Notes under the pieces: model-generated
The model's database searches: none
Told to the model about the DNA's origin: nothing
What the model saw: the letters and a program-made list of their open reading frames with translations, nothing else
NCBI RefSeq assembly: GCF_013368755.1
Contig: NC_049562.1
Location: 3,162,001-3,226,000, forward strand
DNA from: Talaromyces rugulosus
Lineage: Eukaryota > Ascomycota > Eurotiomycetes > Eurotiales > Trichocomaceae
Direction of reading: 5' to 3'
Length of the DNA: 64,000 nucleotides
Made by a program: the position numbers and the translations under genes
Shown here: in pieces, positions 42,893 through 53,441 of the stretch
How positions within the stretch are numbered: position 1 is the first letter of the stretch
How the letters are laid out: the number at the start of each line of letters is the position of its first letter

Positions 42893-44143
42893 TCAAGAAG
42901 AAATAATCTCCATCGGCCAAGCAATAAACGGATGCCAGTTTTCAGACAAAGACAACCAAATAACATTGATGATATATTGGGCATAGCCATGAAGAAACCA
43001 GGAGCTGCTTTCGGGCCGACGATGCAGAAGTATACAATAATGAGCCATTATCACCAAGCTTTCCGGATTTCCTTCTTTCAAAAGATTGACAAATTTAATA
43101 GAAAGACGAATAGCCCATGTCATGGTGGTAACAAAAGTTGTTTTTCCTAGTCTCTTCCTTGTATTTGCCTGCACAAATACACTCACAAGATCGTGAGCAG
43201 CGAGACTACAAATTTGTGAAGTTTCCTCATCTTCAATAGTAGATGCAAATTTCAAAAGACGCAACATATGTTCACCCCCTTCTATTTCATCTATTGATCC
43301 CATGTCGGTAGAAAACACTGGGCGCAAGAGGGGCTCTAAGAAACTGTTTTCTAACTCGGCTCTGTACTGTCTGAGAATGCTGTAGCCGCCTTGACACAGC
43401 CCGATCCAGTCAAACAACCCGGCTGGTGACTCGGACATATTTGACTCTCTTATCTTGCTCACAAAGATAATAGGGACCAATAGACAGGAGAATGTAAATA
43501 AAGCGCAGCAATTTGATTGGTCCATAACTACCAGAGCTTTCTGAAATGATTTCAGGGCTTCTTGTTCGTGAAGCGACCCTTTGAAGTAAAGCTCCGTTCT
43601 GCGAGTGGGTGACATGTGAGCCAGATGTAATGCAGCTACTGATAATATACCATGCAAGAGATATTCATGCTGAAATGCGAGTTTAGGGACCTGGTACTGC
43701 CACAATTGATTCAGGGAAGACTCGATATAATTGTCACCAAGTGTAATTGATGTGAATAGCGTATAGTGATACATCAGCTCAGCATCTGCTAAACCCGTGT
43801 GGGATTCCAAGTTTGAGTAGGCTGTTTGCTGCAGTGACTGTGTTGTATTTGGTTGCCCTTCTGCAGCAGCCGCATTGGGTGGTCTATTACCGGTAAAACC
43901 CACATGTTCGTGTATTTTGGTGGGCTCTGAATGGCTTGGTTTGTTTATCGGATTGGGCCGTGTGGTGACAGGACTAGGAAACCTGCAGCAAAGTTCATGT
44001 CGAGTACAGCTGTAACAAGAGGGGCGTTGCTCGTTGCACTTGATTCGGCGTTGCTTGCATTGGAAGCAACCTTGCCGAGATTTCCTATGGGCTTTTCGGG
44101 CGGTTCTGTTTGATATGCCTCCTATCTCAGGGTTGGCATCCAT
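42893..44143 (-). CDS. Zn2Cys6 transcription factor (Upc2-like layout)
   Basis: Fungal binuclear zinc cluster regulator, single exon, 416 aa. The cluster is at the N-terminus: HRKSRQGCFQCKQRRIKCNE followed by RPSCYSCTRHELCCRF, with the six ligands near residues 26-53. The rest is the all-helical domain typical of short sterol-uptake-control-type factors: LMYHYTLFTSITLGD, HEYLLHGILSVAALHLAHMS, and a C-terminal CILLHRRPESSSWFLHGYAQ. The cluster lies after a basic HRKSRQG lead, as in Upc2-like proteins. No coiled-coil dimerisation segment is obvious. The start at 44143 is the first ATG; an upstream open stretch has none. It lies just upstream of, and in the same direction as, the amine oxidase gene, so local regulation is possible but unproven. 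Confidence 0.9.
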   Translation of the reverse strand: MDANPEIGGISNRTARKAHRKSRQGCFQCKQRRIKCNEQRPSCYSCTRHELCCRFPSPVTTRPNPINKPSHSEPTKIHEHVGFTGNRPPNAAAAEGQPNTTQSLQQTAYSNLESHTGLADAELMYHYTLFTSITLGDNYIESSLNQLWQYQVPKLAFQHEYLLHGILSVAALHLAHMSPTRRTELYFKGSLHEQEALKSFQKALVVMDQSNCCALFTFSCLLVPIIFVSKIRESNMSESPAGLFDWIGLCQGGYSILRQYRAELENSFLEPLLRPVFSTDMGSIDEIEGGEHMLRLLKFASTIEDEETSQICSLAAHDLVSVFVQANTRKRLGKTTFVTTMTWAIRLSIKFVNLLKEGNPESLVIMAHYCILLHRRPESSSWFLHGYAQYIINVIWLSLSENWHPFIAWPMEIISS

Positions 44144-45112
44144 TGTGTGATGAACGGGGTGTTCAGGATCAGACAACGCGAACGTAGATGCAGGGTTATT
44201 ATTTCGCCAGCTAAACGAAATACGGGACTTTCCTGCTCCTGAATGATTGGTGTATTATAAACTAGATTGTGTATATTTAGGACTGTGATATTCAGGGGTT
44301 CAGTTTAATTAGCCTCTTTCGAAATGTGTAAAGGACTTTTCAATCCTAGCTGATTCGATGTGGATGTTTTGAAGGATGATTGATGATGGAGAGAAATATT
44401 GGGGGTTTCCGAAGACCGAAATACGAAATACGAAATACGAAATACGGGATACGGGATACGGAACATATAACGGGCGTAACGAAATACCCTCAAATTCAAG
44501 CCCTACATAGTCACCATTTGCTTATCATATCATTATATAATCTGGGGAATAATTCACTTCTTCATGAAGTATCTGTTATTTCGCTGTTTGCTATGGGTTG
44601 GAACATAACTACCACACTTGCAACTGACTACTCGAAACAGGACTACACCCTTGAGGCTAATATTGTGCAAAAGATTTCCTATGCGGGAATCTTCATGATA
44701 CTGTTGTTCTTCCTTTTCGTGAAGTTCCTCTCTATTCTATTCAGTCTACCTTTACTGTGCGCATTTGTGCTTGGGTCAGCTCTATATAGATCGATAAGCT
44801 GTTTCCCTTTCTAGTATGGTGTCATACATCCGGCATCGGCATGACGCCGAGCGCCCCGCTTAGATAATTTCTCTTTGCACTGCAAGCAACCATCCAGACA
44901 ACTCATTGAATAACGATACACACCGAACTCCTAAGACCATTTCAGCCATGATCTGAGATTATATTGAGTCTCACAATTTTATTTCCACCGCAGACTTGAG
45001 AGACAGGACCCTTGTACTCTGCGAATTCTCTGTCGGATTAAAAAAAAATACCCCTCGTCTGGAAAACCGCCTAGAAGAAGATAAAAAGAACAAGGAGAAA
45101 TATACAGCAGCA
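44144..45112. other. Intergenic region with heptamer repeat, divergent Zn2Cys6/cia1 promoters
   Basis: About 970 bp with no gene accepted. A 144-codon plus-strand frame (44380-44814) partly translates the tandem repeat and is otherwise hydrophobic and unrecognised. The frame of cia1 is open from 44996 but its first ATG is at 45113. Confidence 0.5.
44417..44458. repeat. Tandem heptamer repeat, CGAAATA x4 plus CGGGATA x2
   Basis: Six contiguous 7-bp units, four identical followed by two with GG in place of AA. A related CGAAATACGGGA word occurs at about 44215. It lies between divergently transcribed genes. Confidence 0.92.
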
Positions 45113-46513
45113 ATGGCCGAAACAACATCACCAACTATATCACACATTTCAGACCTGACGCCACCGTCCATCGAGCGAACATGGCTCACTGCCCCGCATC
45201 CTGATCTTCCCTTTGCAGCTACCTGCAGCGCCGACAAGACAGTGCGCGTCTATTCGCTGCGCAATTTCAAGCTGCTGTCAACGATAACAGGCGGACACAA
45301 ACGAAGTGTCCGAAGCTGCGCGTGGAAGCCATCAGTAAAAGGCGAGAGCGTTCTCGCAACGGGCAGTTTCGATGCAACTGTGGGTATCTGGCGACGGTGG
45401 AACAACTACGGCCAAGATGATGGGGACAAACCGTGGATATTGGATGACAGCAACAACAATAATTCAGATGAACTGGAAGAAGAAGTGACCAGTCATAAGC
45501 TCAGGCATGATGCGGACGATGCGGGCTCCGATGAAGACGAGGAATGGCGATTTGCTGTGTTACTGGATGGCCACGATAGCGAAGTTAAGTCGGTATCTTG
45601 GTCACCATCGGGGATATTTTTGGCGACGTGTGCGCGCGACAAATCTATATGGATTTGGGAGGACCTAGATGATGGGGACAACAATTTTGAAACGGTGGCT
45701 GTGCTGCAGGAGCATTCCGGCGACGTCAAGTGTGTCTCCTGGCACCCGACAGAAGATTGTCTGGCAAGCGGCAGTTATGACGATACGATAAGGATATGGC
45801 GAGAAGATATCGACGACTGGGGTCAGGTGGCATGCCTAAAAGGCCACACAGGGACAGTCTGGTTTGTGGACTGGGAGCCTGTTGGCAATGTCCCGTCTAC
45901 CCTGCAATCTCCTGAGCTCAGAGAACAATGGAAAGAGAAACATGCTCTGTCAGGACCTAGATTAGTGTCCGGCTCGGCAGATGGAACTGTGCGAGTGTGG
46001 CGGCGACAGGCAAAGCAAGCATCTACGGCGAACACGGGTATACCGAGTATTATTCGTCCTGTCGGGATCGATGAGACCTGGAACGAAGAAGCTATTTTGC
46101 CTTCTAACCATGCCCTTGCTATCTACTCAGTTGCCTGGAGTAAACGTACGGGACTTATTGCATCTACCGGGTCCGATGGGAGAATTGTTGTTTACGAGGA
46201 GCGGCTTTTACAAACACCAGCACCGGAGACCACTTCCGGTGACAAAGACGCAATGGACGTCGACTCGTCTTCTGCCAAACCTGCTGATAAAAGTGATGTT
46301 GCTGGTTCTCAAACTAATTGGGTTATCCTTGCTTCGATAGATGCTGCGCATGGAATATACGAGGTGAACCATGTCACTTGGGCGAAGCGTGCAGATAGGG
46401 CCCGGAGCGTAGAATCTTCGAGCACCGAAATAGACGAAGTTCTTATCAGTACCGCTGATGATGGCAGCGTCAAGGTGTGGTCCCTGGAGGGAATCCGTAA
46501 TGGAAATATCTAG
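45113..46513 (+). CDS. cia1: Cytosolic iron-sulfur assembly WD40 protein CIA1
   Basis: Seven-bladed WD40 scaffold of the CIA targeting complex that delivers Fe-S clusters to cytosolic and nuclear proteins such as DNA polymerases. Single exon, 466 aa; longer than yeast Cia1 because of acidic or low-complexity insertions between blades (residues about 105-140 and 370-405). Blade motifs are HPDLPFAATCSADKTVRVYS, GGHKRSVRSCAWKP, GSFDATVGIWRRWN, DGHDSEVKSVSWSPSGIFLA, EHSGDVKCVSWHPTEDCLAS, KGHTGTVWFVDWEPVGNVP and SAWSKR-type repeats to the C-terminal STADDGSVKVWSLEGIR. The start MAETTSPTISHISDL is the first ATG and matches fungal homologs in style. Confidence 0.92.
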   Translation: MAETTSPTISHISDLTPPSIERTWLTAPHPDLPFAATCSADKTVRVYSLRNFKLLSTITGGHKRSVRSCAWKPSVKGESVLATGSFDATVGIWRRWNNYGQDDGDKPWILDDSNNNNSDELEEEVTSHKLRHDADDAGSDEDEEWRFAVLLDGHDSEVKSVSWSPSGIFLATCARDKSIWIWEDLDDGDNNFETVAVLQEHSGDVKCVSWHPTEDCLASGSYDDTIRIWREDIDDWGQVACLKGHTGTVWFVDWEPVGNVPSTLQSPELREQWKEKHALSGPRLVSGSADGTVRVWRRQAKQASTANTGIPSIIRPVGIDETWNEEAILPSNHALAIYSVAWSKRTGLIASTGSDGRIVVYEERLLQTPAPETTSGDKDAMDVDSSSAKPADKSDVAGSQTNWVILASIDAAHGIYEVNHVTWAKRADRARSVESSSTEIDEVLISTADDGSVKVWSLEGIRNGNI

Positions 46514-46724
46514 AAGACGAGGATATCAATAGATGACCCTCGCTGGGTTTATGAACTGTGAAACTTTTTCACATATGAAGTAAATGAAAAGCTAAATAGA
46601 TCGAATGACCCTGAAGAACCTATCCATTATAACATCCTGACAGCCTTTGTATTTTCTTCTCGTAGAAACTATTCTACATGTAGTTTGACCTTGACGCGTA
46701 TTGCTATTCGTTCGGCTCTAAAAG

Positions 46725-47852
46725 TCACGGCGTAATTGTCACAAATCTTCCTATTCCGGTATACTCAGCTCCCATATCAAGCGCCGCTTTCCAATGATCC
46801 AAAGAGAAGTTCTTAACATCCACAAAGTCACTTCCTCTCGGGAACAAGCCTCTCTCTAGCATCTTGACGAGTTGCTGCATGTCTTCCCTCTCGTACATGA
46901 ACTTGCCCTTTATCATGATATCCTTGGCAATGATCTGGAAACTCGGTATGGGGCCATCGTGAAACCCCCCCATCAGGCTAACACGGCCCTTGGGCCGAAG
47001 CGCCGTGATGGCGCTGTTCAAGTGTGGCGACTTATTCGCCGCAGATGACGATAGATCTAGTACTGCATCAATCGTTCCGAGTGTCTGCAGTGTCGCTGCA
47101 TCCTTCTCCTCATCTCCAGTGATCTTGACGGTTTCAATATTGGCACCGGGTGTGCCCTTCACCACATGCGTCTTCAACCTTGCTAGTTCAGCTTCGTTTC
47201 TGCCCATGGCAATGACCCTGGCACCCATGGAGATAGCGACTTGCACTCCAGCACCCCCAAATCCACCGGTTGCTGGACAGATAACAACGGTCTCACCGGG
47301 CTCGGCCCGAATATCTCTGAGGCCACCGTAAGCCACGAGCAGGTAACTGATATATGTCAGATCATTGACGCTATAACCCAAACCCTGGCACAGTCTCGCT
47401 TCATCCAGAGGCACACAGCTTTCCAACGGGAATTTGGCGAATTCGGCAAACACCCCATCGCGCCAGACATCTTTCATCAGCCTCTGGGCCGGCTCATTAA
47501 ACCCGTCCGAGTTTGCGGAAAGGATGATTGCATCCAAGTCGTCACGTCCGCGGATAACGCAGTCGACGTACACCAGTTTTCCTGGCTGCAGAGTTACTGC
47601 ATCACGTCCTACTGCCACTACTCGTCCAATAGCACTCATACCGCCTACCAGTGGCTTGGGCATAGGGTAGTCACGAGTTCCATCGTAAATGTCGCGCTGG
47701 TAAGACAGCACGCCGGCACTAAGGACACGAACTATAGCGCTTCCCGTCTCAGGTTGTGGCGTAGGGAGCGTTTTGACATGAACACCGCTGAGGTCTTTCT
47801 CAACCGATTCTAGGACGAGCCCTCGGTGATAGGTTGGGATTTCAAGGGCCAT
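46725..47852 (-). CDS. MDR-superfamily oxidoreductase, alcohol dehydrogenase-like, catalytic Zn site apparently lost
   Basis: Medium-chain dehydrogenase/reductase, single exon, 375 aa. The GroES-like N-terminal domain reads SAIVRVLSAGVLSYQRDIYD, where classical zinc alcohol dehydrogenases have Gly-x-Cys-His/Arg-x-Asp. Ser and Tyr stand in place of the catalytic Cys and its neighbour. The structural-zinc Cys quartet is also absent. The Rossmann nucleotide site is VICPATGGFGGAGVQVAISM, followed by ARVIAMGRN, and the C-terminal part has ALRPKGRVSLMGGF. The enzyme is therefore probably an NAD(P)H-dependent, zinc-independent reductase; the substrate cannot be read from sequence. No targeting signal is evident. 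It is transcribed in the same direction as the Zn2Cys6 gene upstream (stop at 48229). Confidence 0.85.
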   Translation of the reverse strand: MALEIPTYHRGLVLESVEKDLSGVHVKTLPTPQPETGSAIVRVLSAGVLSYQRDIYDGTRDYPMPKPLVGGMSAIGRVVAVGRDAVTLQPGKLVYVDCVIRGRDDLDAIILSANSDGFNEPAQRLMKDVWRDGVFAEFAKFPLESCVPLDEARLCQGLGYSVNDLTYISYLLVAYGGLRDIRAEPGETVVICPATGGFGGAGVQVAISMGARVIAMGRNEAELARLKTHVVKGTPGANIETVKITGDEEKDAATLQTLGTIDAVLDLSSSAANKSPHLNSAITALRPKGRVSLMGGFHDGPIPSFQIIAKDIMIKGKFMYEREDMQQLVKMLERGLFPRGSDFVDVKNFSLDHWKAALDMGAEYTGIGRFVTITP

Positions 47853-48228
47853 GTTTTGTTGGAGAGGAAGAAAGCCAAAGAGAGAAATGTAACAGAAACA
47901 ATATCAGAATTTCTGAGCTTGTAAGCAGGGAATACATTTCAGCAAGCTGGGGTGATTTATATCAAGTAGATGAATTTCCCGAAGGAAAAGCCGAGTCCGC
48001 GGCGGTAACGGGTTATTCATGGGCTCCGTATCTTGCGTTTAGAACTCACCACGTTTATGCACAACGACTCCGCTATGTGGATACAGTAGCTCGGGTTGGT
48101 TTTAACTATTAAATACCCACTTGGAGAGGGACTCACACTTCTGATTTCTGGGGAAGGAGGTAGCAATTCATTCCGAGAACGTTCCGTACTGGCCAGAGCG
48201 ATTTCTTTAGTTTCCAAGTCTACTTGGA
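47853..48228. other. Intergenic between the Zn2Cys6 gene and the MDR oxidoreductase gene
   Basis: 376 bp, no gene; promoter of the oxidoreductase and 3' flank of the regulator. Confidence 0.5.
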
Positions 48229-50727
48229 TCAGATAAGACCATTTACACCGAAATAAACCGTACCAAAGAATTCATCCAAATTCTGACCAATCGAAAAGTC
48301 AAGGTCTTGCTGATCAAAGTCCTGAGGTACAAATGTTTCCACAGTTTGATGCTGGCCTGTGGTCATTGCCTCCAAACGAGCCTGTATTATAGTATGTGAC
48401 ATTTCTAGGCTCTCTTTAGCGGCCTGCATCATCAGCTGTTGTCGAGAAATACCCGATTTAGTGCATTCAGCCCGACACAGGACCACGGCCAGTTTCATGT
48501 GTAGGTGTACGTTTGTCTCACCGAGTCGGATACGTCCGGCTGTCTGGCGGAGGGACTCCCGGATTGCATCAATGAGCATTCTACGGTAATTTGACGACCA
48601 TTGTACAGGTCCATTTTCATCTAGATCAACGAGTAACTCTGAACTAAGAGCCAGAGAAGCATGGATGATGCGGTTTTTGAAAATGCCACCACCGAGCAGG
48701 CAAAGATGAGAGAAGTCGACATTTGGCGGCGGTGAGAGCAAGGCTGTTGCAGAGTCAAGGCAGACCTTTCTTGAAAAGTAGAATTCTGGGTGATTCACGT
48801 GGGCAGCGCTGGCTAATGGGCGATGGAGGGTTAGCAGAAAGCGGCGAAGAAATAGATCTGCCATGTTGCGATTGAAAACGTGTACTTCATTCCCATTCTT
48901 ATCCTGTACAATATTATCGCACTCGTGACAGGCATTGTTGAACTGCGACGTTATCGACTGAATCTCGCCTTGCGAAAGGTCAGGGCCAAACCCGTTCACC
49001 CGGCGAATTACTTCCATCCGTACTCGTAAGTATTTTAGTAAAAGACGCTGCAATGAAGTCTCCGTTACCACTTCATCAGAATATTGTGGAAGAATCTTCG
49101 TGTTTTCGTCAATGTCTCCGTCATTGATGTTCCCAGGGCTTTCGGTGTCAAAATCGTCATAGGCTATGGCGAGGGGCATTCCCGAGTCTAGCGATGCCTG
49201 TACGTTCATTTCCAGTATCGTAGCCCATAGGCGTCTCCGAATCTCTGCATCTCTACTCAATAGTCAGAGTCCGTTTTGGCCCATTTATTCTTGACTCAAA
49301 AATTATAGTCAAGTGTCTGTTCAAAGAACCGTGACTTACAGAATGTTCATTCTCCCAAAATGTCGAGGATCACGATGCAATCCCATTTGCATTGCTGTAC
49401 GAGCGAGCGTACCAACTGCTATCCAGACGAGGTCCCCACTGATAGACAGGACTTGACGAGCAAGAATCAATAAGCACTGTATTTGCAGGCCATCAAGACT
49501 TATCCGGTTCTTTTCCATAGGGGCGGAGATCCATGATTGTGCCTCATGCACCCATTTATATGATCTCCAGCGGACCATGTCGGCATCAGGAGTGTCTCGA
49601 TATAGACTAGAACCGATAGCTATCACAAGTTTGATCTTGAACTGAAGGACGCTAGGTGCTTCTTGAGGGTTTCTCCAGTACTGTTCATACTCAGCCCAGA
49701 AAGAAGGAGTGTGAAGAATCCGGAAAGCTGATTCAAAATGGGAGACATATAGCCGTGCCATTTGATCAGCAAAGCCGTTGTCAACCGCGTAAAGTGTTGA
49801 TTCTGCCCACAAAATGGACCTTCCAGGACTTGACGCTTTGATGCTTCGAGCTAGAAGCTTGCATTTGTGAATTATTAGTCGAAGCTCTGACCTCAGATGC
49901 CTGATTATTTCTACTTCGGCCAAGCGATCAGTATCGGCATTTAACACGGCAACTCTTTTGAACTGCTTCAATTAACAACGGCAACCGAAAACCAGAGCTA
50001 ACATCCTTGCTCACCTCTTTTCCGCCATGTGTCCAATGGCTCGGACCATAAAGCCTTGACTTGTTTAGAATCAACTGTGGGTCATGCAAATATTGTTCTT
50101 GGGTGATATTAGAGAGTCGTCCATAATTTTGTGAACCTTGTCTGTCCTGCAGACCGCTATTTGCTATAATTGACTCATGCTGTTGGCCTCTTTGCTCCGC
50201 ATGTCTTGCTTGGGATGTTTCTTTGGTCGTATCTATTACAGAACCAGCCGCAGTAGAAGCAGCTATGTATTCTTCAAGGGCCGAAACCCGACGTCTAAGC
50301 ACTTCTAATTCGCGCTCTTTGTCCTCCTCCGGAGTAGGAAGACACTGTAAAGATACTTGTGCACTTCGATTATTAGGAAGAGAGCGTACTACTGACACTG
50401 AGGTCTGAGATGGCTCAGTTCTGGCGGAATCAGGAGGACTTGGACCTCTTTCCAACGACTGTGGCCGCTCGGCGTTGGTAGCTGTGCCTGGGATGGCCGG
50501 CACCTTGTTGACATTGTACAAGCACGAGCACCTAGACACTCTGCAATGGCTGCATGGCTGCGTAAGGTCACACTTGATCTTTCGTCCTGTACACGGACAG
50601 TTAGCTGAATATGCTCCAAACAAGCCCTTAACTCCGCAAACTTACGACGGCATTCCTGGCATGAGCGAGCTGGTCGCCGGCGTTTGAGCGGAGATTGTAC
50701 AGAGTGTCCAGTGCTAGGATGTGTCAT
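48229..50727 (-). CDS. Zn2Cys6 transcription factor with fungal-specific middle domain
   Basis: Zinc cluster regulator with four exons on the minus strand (50646-50727, 50015-50586, 49340-49962, 48229-49255) giving 767 aa. The binuclear cluster spans the first splice: RRRPARSCQECRRRKIKCDL and QPCSHCRVSRC, with ligands near residues 23-46. A heptad-like dimerisation helix follows at about residue 120 (EEDKERELEVLRRRVSALEE). The fungal-specific transcription factor domain begins near LYVSHFESAFRILHTPSFW and continues through LARTAMQMGLHRDPRHFGRM, ILRDAEIRRRLWATILEMNV and SGMPLAIAYDDFDTESPGN. Helical sequence continues to the end. The third exon could begin 3 nt earlier at an AAG acceptor. Target genes are unknown; the adjacent oxidoreductase is one candidate. 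Confidence 0.87.
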
Positions 50728-51025
50728 TGAGAAAGCTCCGAGCACGCGGATTTCTGATTTCTTCTTGAAAGAATGCTCTTGTTGCCCTTGCGAGGAAAGA
50801 GCGAGGTTGAAAAGTCGACGATAAAGGCGAGTGACCCACTTATGTCCGCTCTGGCCACTCGTAATTCAAAGTCAGCGAGCCGCCGAGCTCCCTACTCGGG
50901 AAATCCCTAGTTAATTAGCCGCCACGCTTAACTCGACTAAAATTAACAACCAAGCAGTCTCGATATTTGATATATAGACAATATGCCATTCAATTCTAAA
51001 TAAAATACAAGAAGACAAAGTAATC

Positions 51026-52966
51026 TTATTTACCCTGCGGATGACCGCCACCGTGCGAAGTCTCGGGTTCGTCGTCATCGTCAATGATGTAGTGTTCTGG
51101 TTCCATGTTCGGTGATCTATCCAACCGGTCCAGCTCATCAAGATCAGTCGCCTCGAGATCTCGATCGGCCGACTGCTCATCCTTGCGGAACCGATTGAGA
51201 AGAGTTGAACTGTCACCAGGGGATGTGGCATCCCTATACACGGAACTGTAGCCATGGCGTTGACGTCGGCTACGATAAATGAGATATCCCCAAACAGATA
51301 CACCGATAATGACCACAATTAGTGCCGCTTCCCCTGATTTTGTATATGCCTTCCACTCGGCATCCTTTAGCTTCTCATCTTCGTGTTCGGTGGATGCCGT
51401 TTCATTTTTATGGCCACCAACAGTAGTCTCAGGCAACTTCTCCCCATCGAGCCGTGAATCGCCCGGGGAGCCGCCGATGCTGGTGATGTTCACGTTGATG
51501 AACCGATCCAACATGTCGCGGCTACGACGAGGCCAGTCAAACGGTACCATGTGGCTGGCATTATAGAAAAGGATGTAGGTCAAATTGCGAGCTTGCTGGT
51601 AATACCCAGCCGGTTCGTCGTCAAAGGTCCAACCACGTCGAGGCGCCCAGATGCCTGGTGACGTTTCAAACCCAGTCCCACCGTTCCATTTCATGTTGTG
51701 GATCAATTGTTCTGTGCCGAGGTGGTTACATATCAGATCCTTGTCGCCGCTGAAAAGTAGGACACGGACACCGGACTCGATTATTTCCGGAAGGATCTGG
51801 ATCGAGGGCACCGAATGTGTGGCACGGAAATTGGATCCCACTGTGTCTTTACACTCTTGCCAGCCAGTAGATTTATCATTTTTGAGATTGAGCGCCTCCG
51901 CTACATCCGGTCTTTGTAGGTACGTCGTCATGCTAGCAAGGTCTGGGGGCCATGATGACCCACAAGTGTCATCTTCACGCAAACGTATGTCGTACACGTT
52001 GGTGCACTTGCCATCTTCACTGGTCATCTCGAGCATGTTCGAGAGAACTCCTTCGCACTCGTGGATACTCACTCTGTTTTTGACTTCGTCGGTGGTCAAG
52101 GAGTTCGAGCAGGTATTTTGTAGTTCTTCAAGACGAGAGGAAATCTCGCTGTCTTTTTTTACCAGACCTTCCGCATAGGCATACTGTAAGTAGGCTGGGT
52201 ATTGGTCAAGAGGTGAAATCCATCCATTGCCGATCATAAGACCCTTCAGGTTCCATGCTGTGCCTGATCCTTTTTTATTTCGATCGATAATCGCCTTGGC
52301 AATATAGGGAATGTATTGACCGGCATATGATTCTCCTGCGATATATAACTAATAGGCGGTTGCGTTAGCTCTTACCCAAGCCCGGTTTAAAAGTGCAGCT
52401 TAACATACGTCATCGGTTTGATACTCTGGGAAAAGAGTAAACCACTTCTCCAAGAAAGTCATCATGTGATTGGCCATCTGATCCAAATCGTGGATATAAC
52501 TGTCTGTGCTGACGTAGCTAAAGCCAGTGCCGACCGGCTGGTCGACGAAAAGGAGGTTTGCAAATTCATTCCAGGATCCGTTGTTGTCCACCAACGTGTG
52601 GTCGTCTTGCAGTCGATATGGGCCGATTTCCATCAAGGCTCCGTCCATTGAGCTGCATCCTGGCCCTCCGTTCAGCCAAAGAACAGTGCGTTGTCGGTTT
52701 GCGATGTGGCGATTTTCGAAATGCCAAAAGAAGAGATTACCGTTCGTTTCGGGATCTACTTCGACATGACTATGCATGACCTTGTTTTAGTGAAAACTCT
52801 TCGATAAAATAGTTTCAGCCAGGAACAAGAAAGCTCACCCAGCATGCATCTTCAAAAACGGGCCATCGGGCTGGCCCGGGAGAGACTTGACATAGTAGTC
52901 GGCGGCAGACTGGGCAACTGCACCGATCGGGCTGCTTAAAAGCAGCAGCAAAAAAGTTTGCAGCAT
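51026..52966 (-). CDS. kex1: Pheromone-processing serine carboxypeptidase KEX1
   Basis: Trans-Golgi membrane carboxypeptidase that trims C-terminal Lys/Arg from precursors cut by the Kex2 protease. Three exons on the minus strand (52839-52966, 52409-52769, 51026-52348) give 603 aa. Residues 1-19 are a hydrophobic signal peptide ending near GAVAQS. Then come [20 protein letters not shown] and [20 protein letters not shown] (oxyanion region), and the nucleophile motif [15 protein letters not shown] (Ser about 170), formed next to the second splice. The catalytic Asp is in [19 protein letters not shown] and the His in [21 protein letters not shown] transmembrane segment ([20 protein letters not shown]) precedes an acidic cytosolic tail with Asp/Glu runs, the expected Kex1 layout. 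Confidence 0.95.
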
Positions 52967-53441
52967 GGTGTACAGAATACTAGAATAGAACGGGTGTGCT
53001 CGTTGAGTGGAATGTGGCCTGTAGATTCAAGGCACAGCCAGCCGTCTGAAGGCAAGGCCCGGTAGTTCCGGCAGTATAGGGTTTTTGATGGATATCAAAG
53101 AAAGAAAAGTAGAGGATGTGAGTAGAAGACTTCTTGAAAAGAATTATATCAGATGAGACGCGACAGAAAAACAACCTCGCTCGCGGAGGTTGTGAGGTAC
53201 GGACGGAGCTACGTAGAACAAACAGAGCGTCGGCGTGGCCTTTGGGGTGGAGCCAAGCCTCACCGCCCGCGCCTACTCTTAGTTTCTGATACCATTCATT
53301 AATTCGATGAACAGCACTCCGATGCGTGGCTCTCGATCCGTGTTTCCAGGCCTTGATATTCTAGTGCGAGAAATTTACATTGAATCTCTCATCTTGGTCC
53401 ATATTAATTGATAGCTTATACGTCCCCATCAAGTCTCAATA
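52967..53441. other. Intergenic: kex1 upstream and sfm1 3' flank
   Basis: 475 bp, no gene seen. Confidence 0.5.

Noticed and set aside
44380..44814. 144-codon plus-strand frame
   Set aside because: Its start translates the CGAAATA heptamer repeat; the rest is hydrophobic with no recognisable family or good start context.
40950..50727. A secondary-metabolite or catabolic cluster of two Zn2Cys6 genes, amine oxidase and oxidoreductase
   Set aside because: No PKS, NRPS, terpene synthase or P450, and housekeeping CIA1 lies in the middle.
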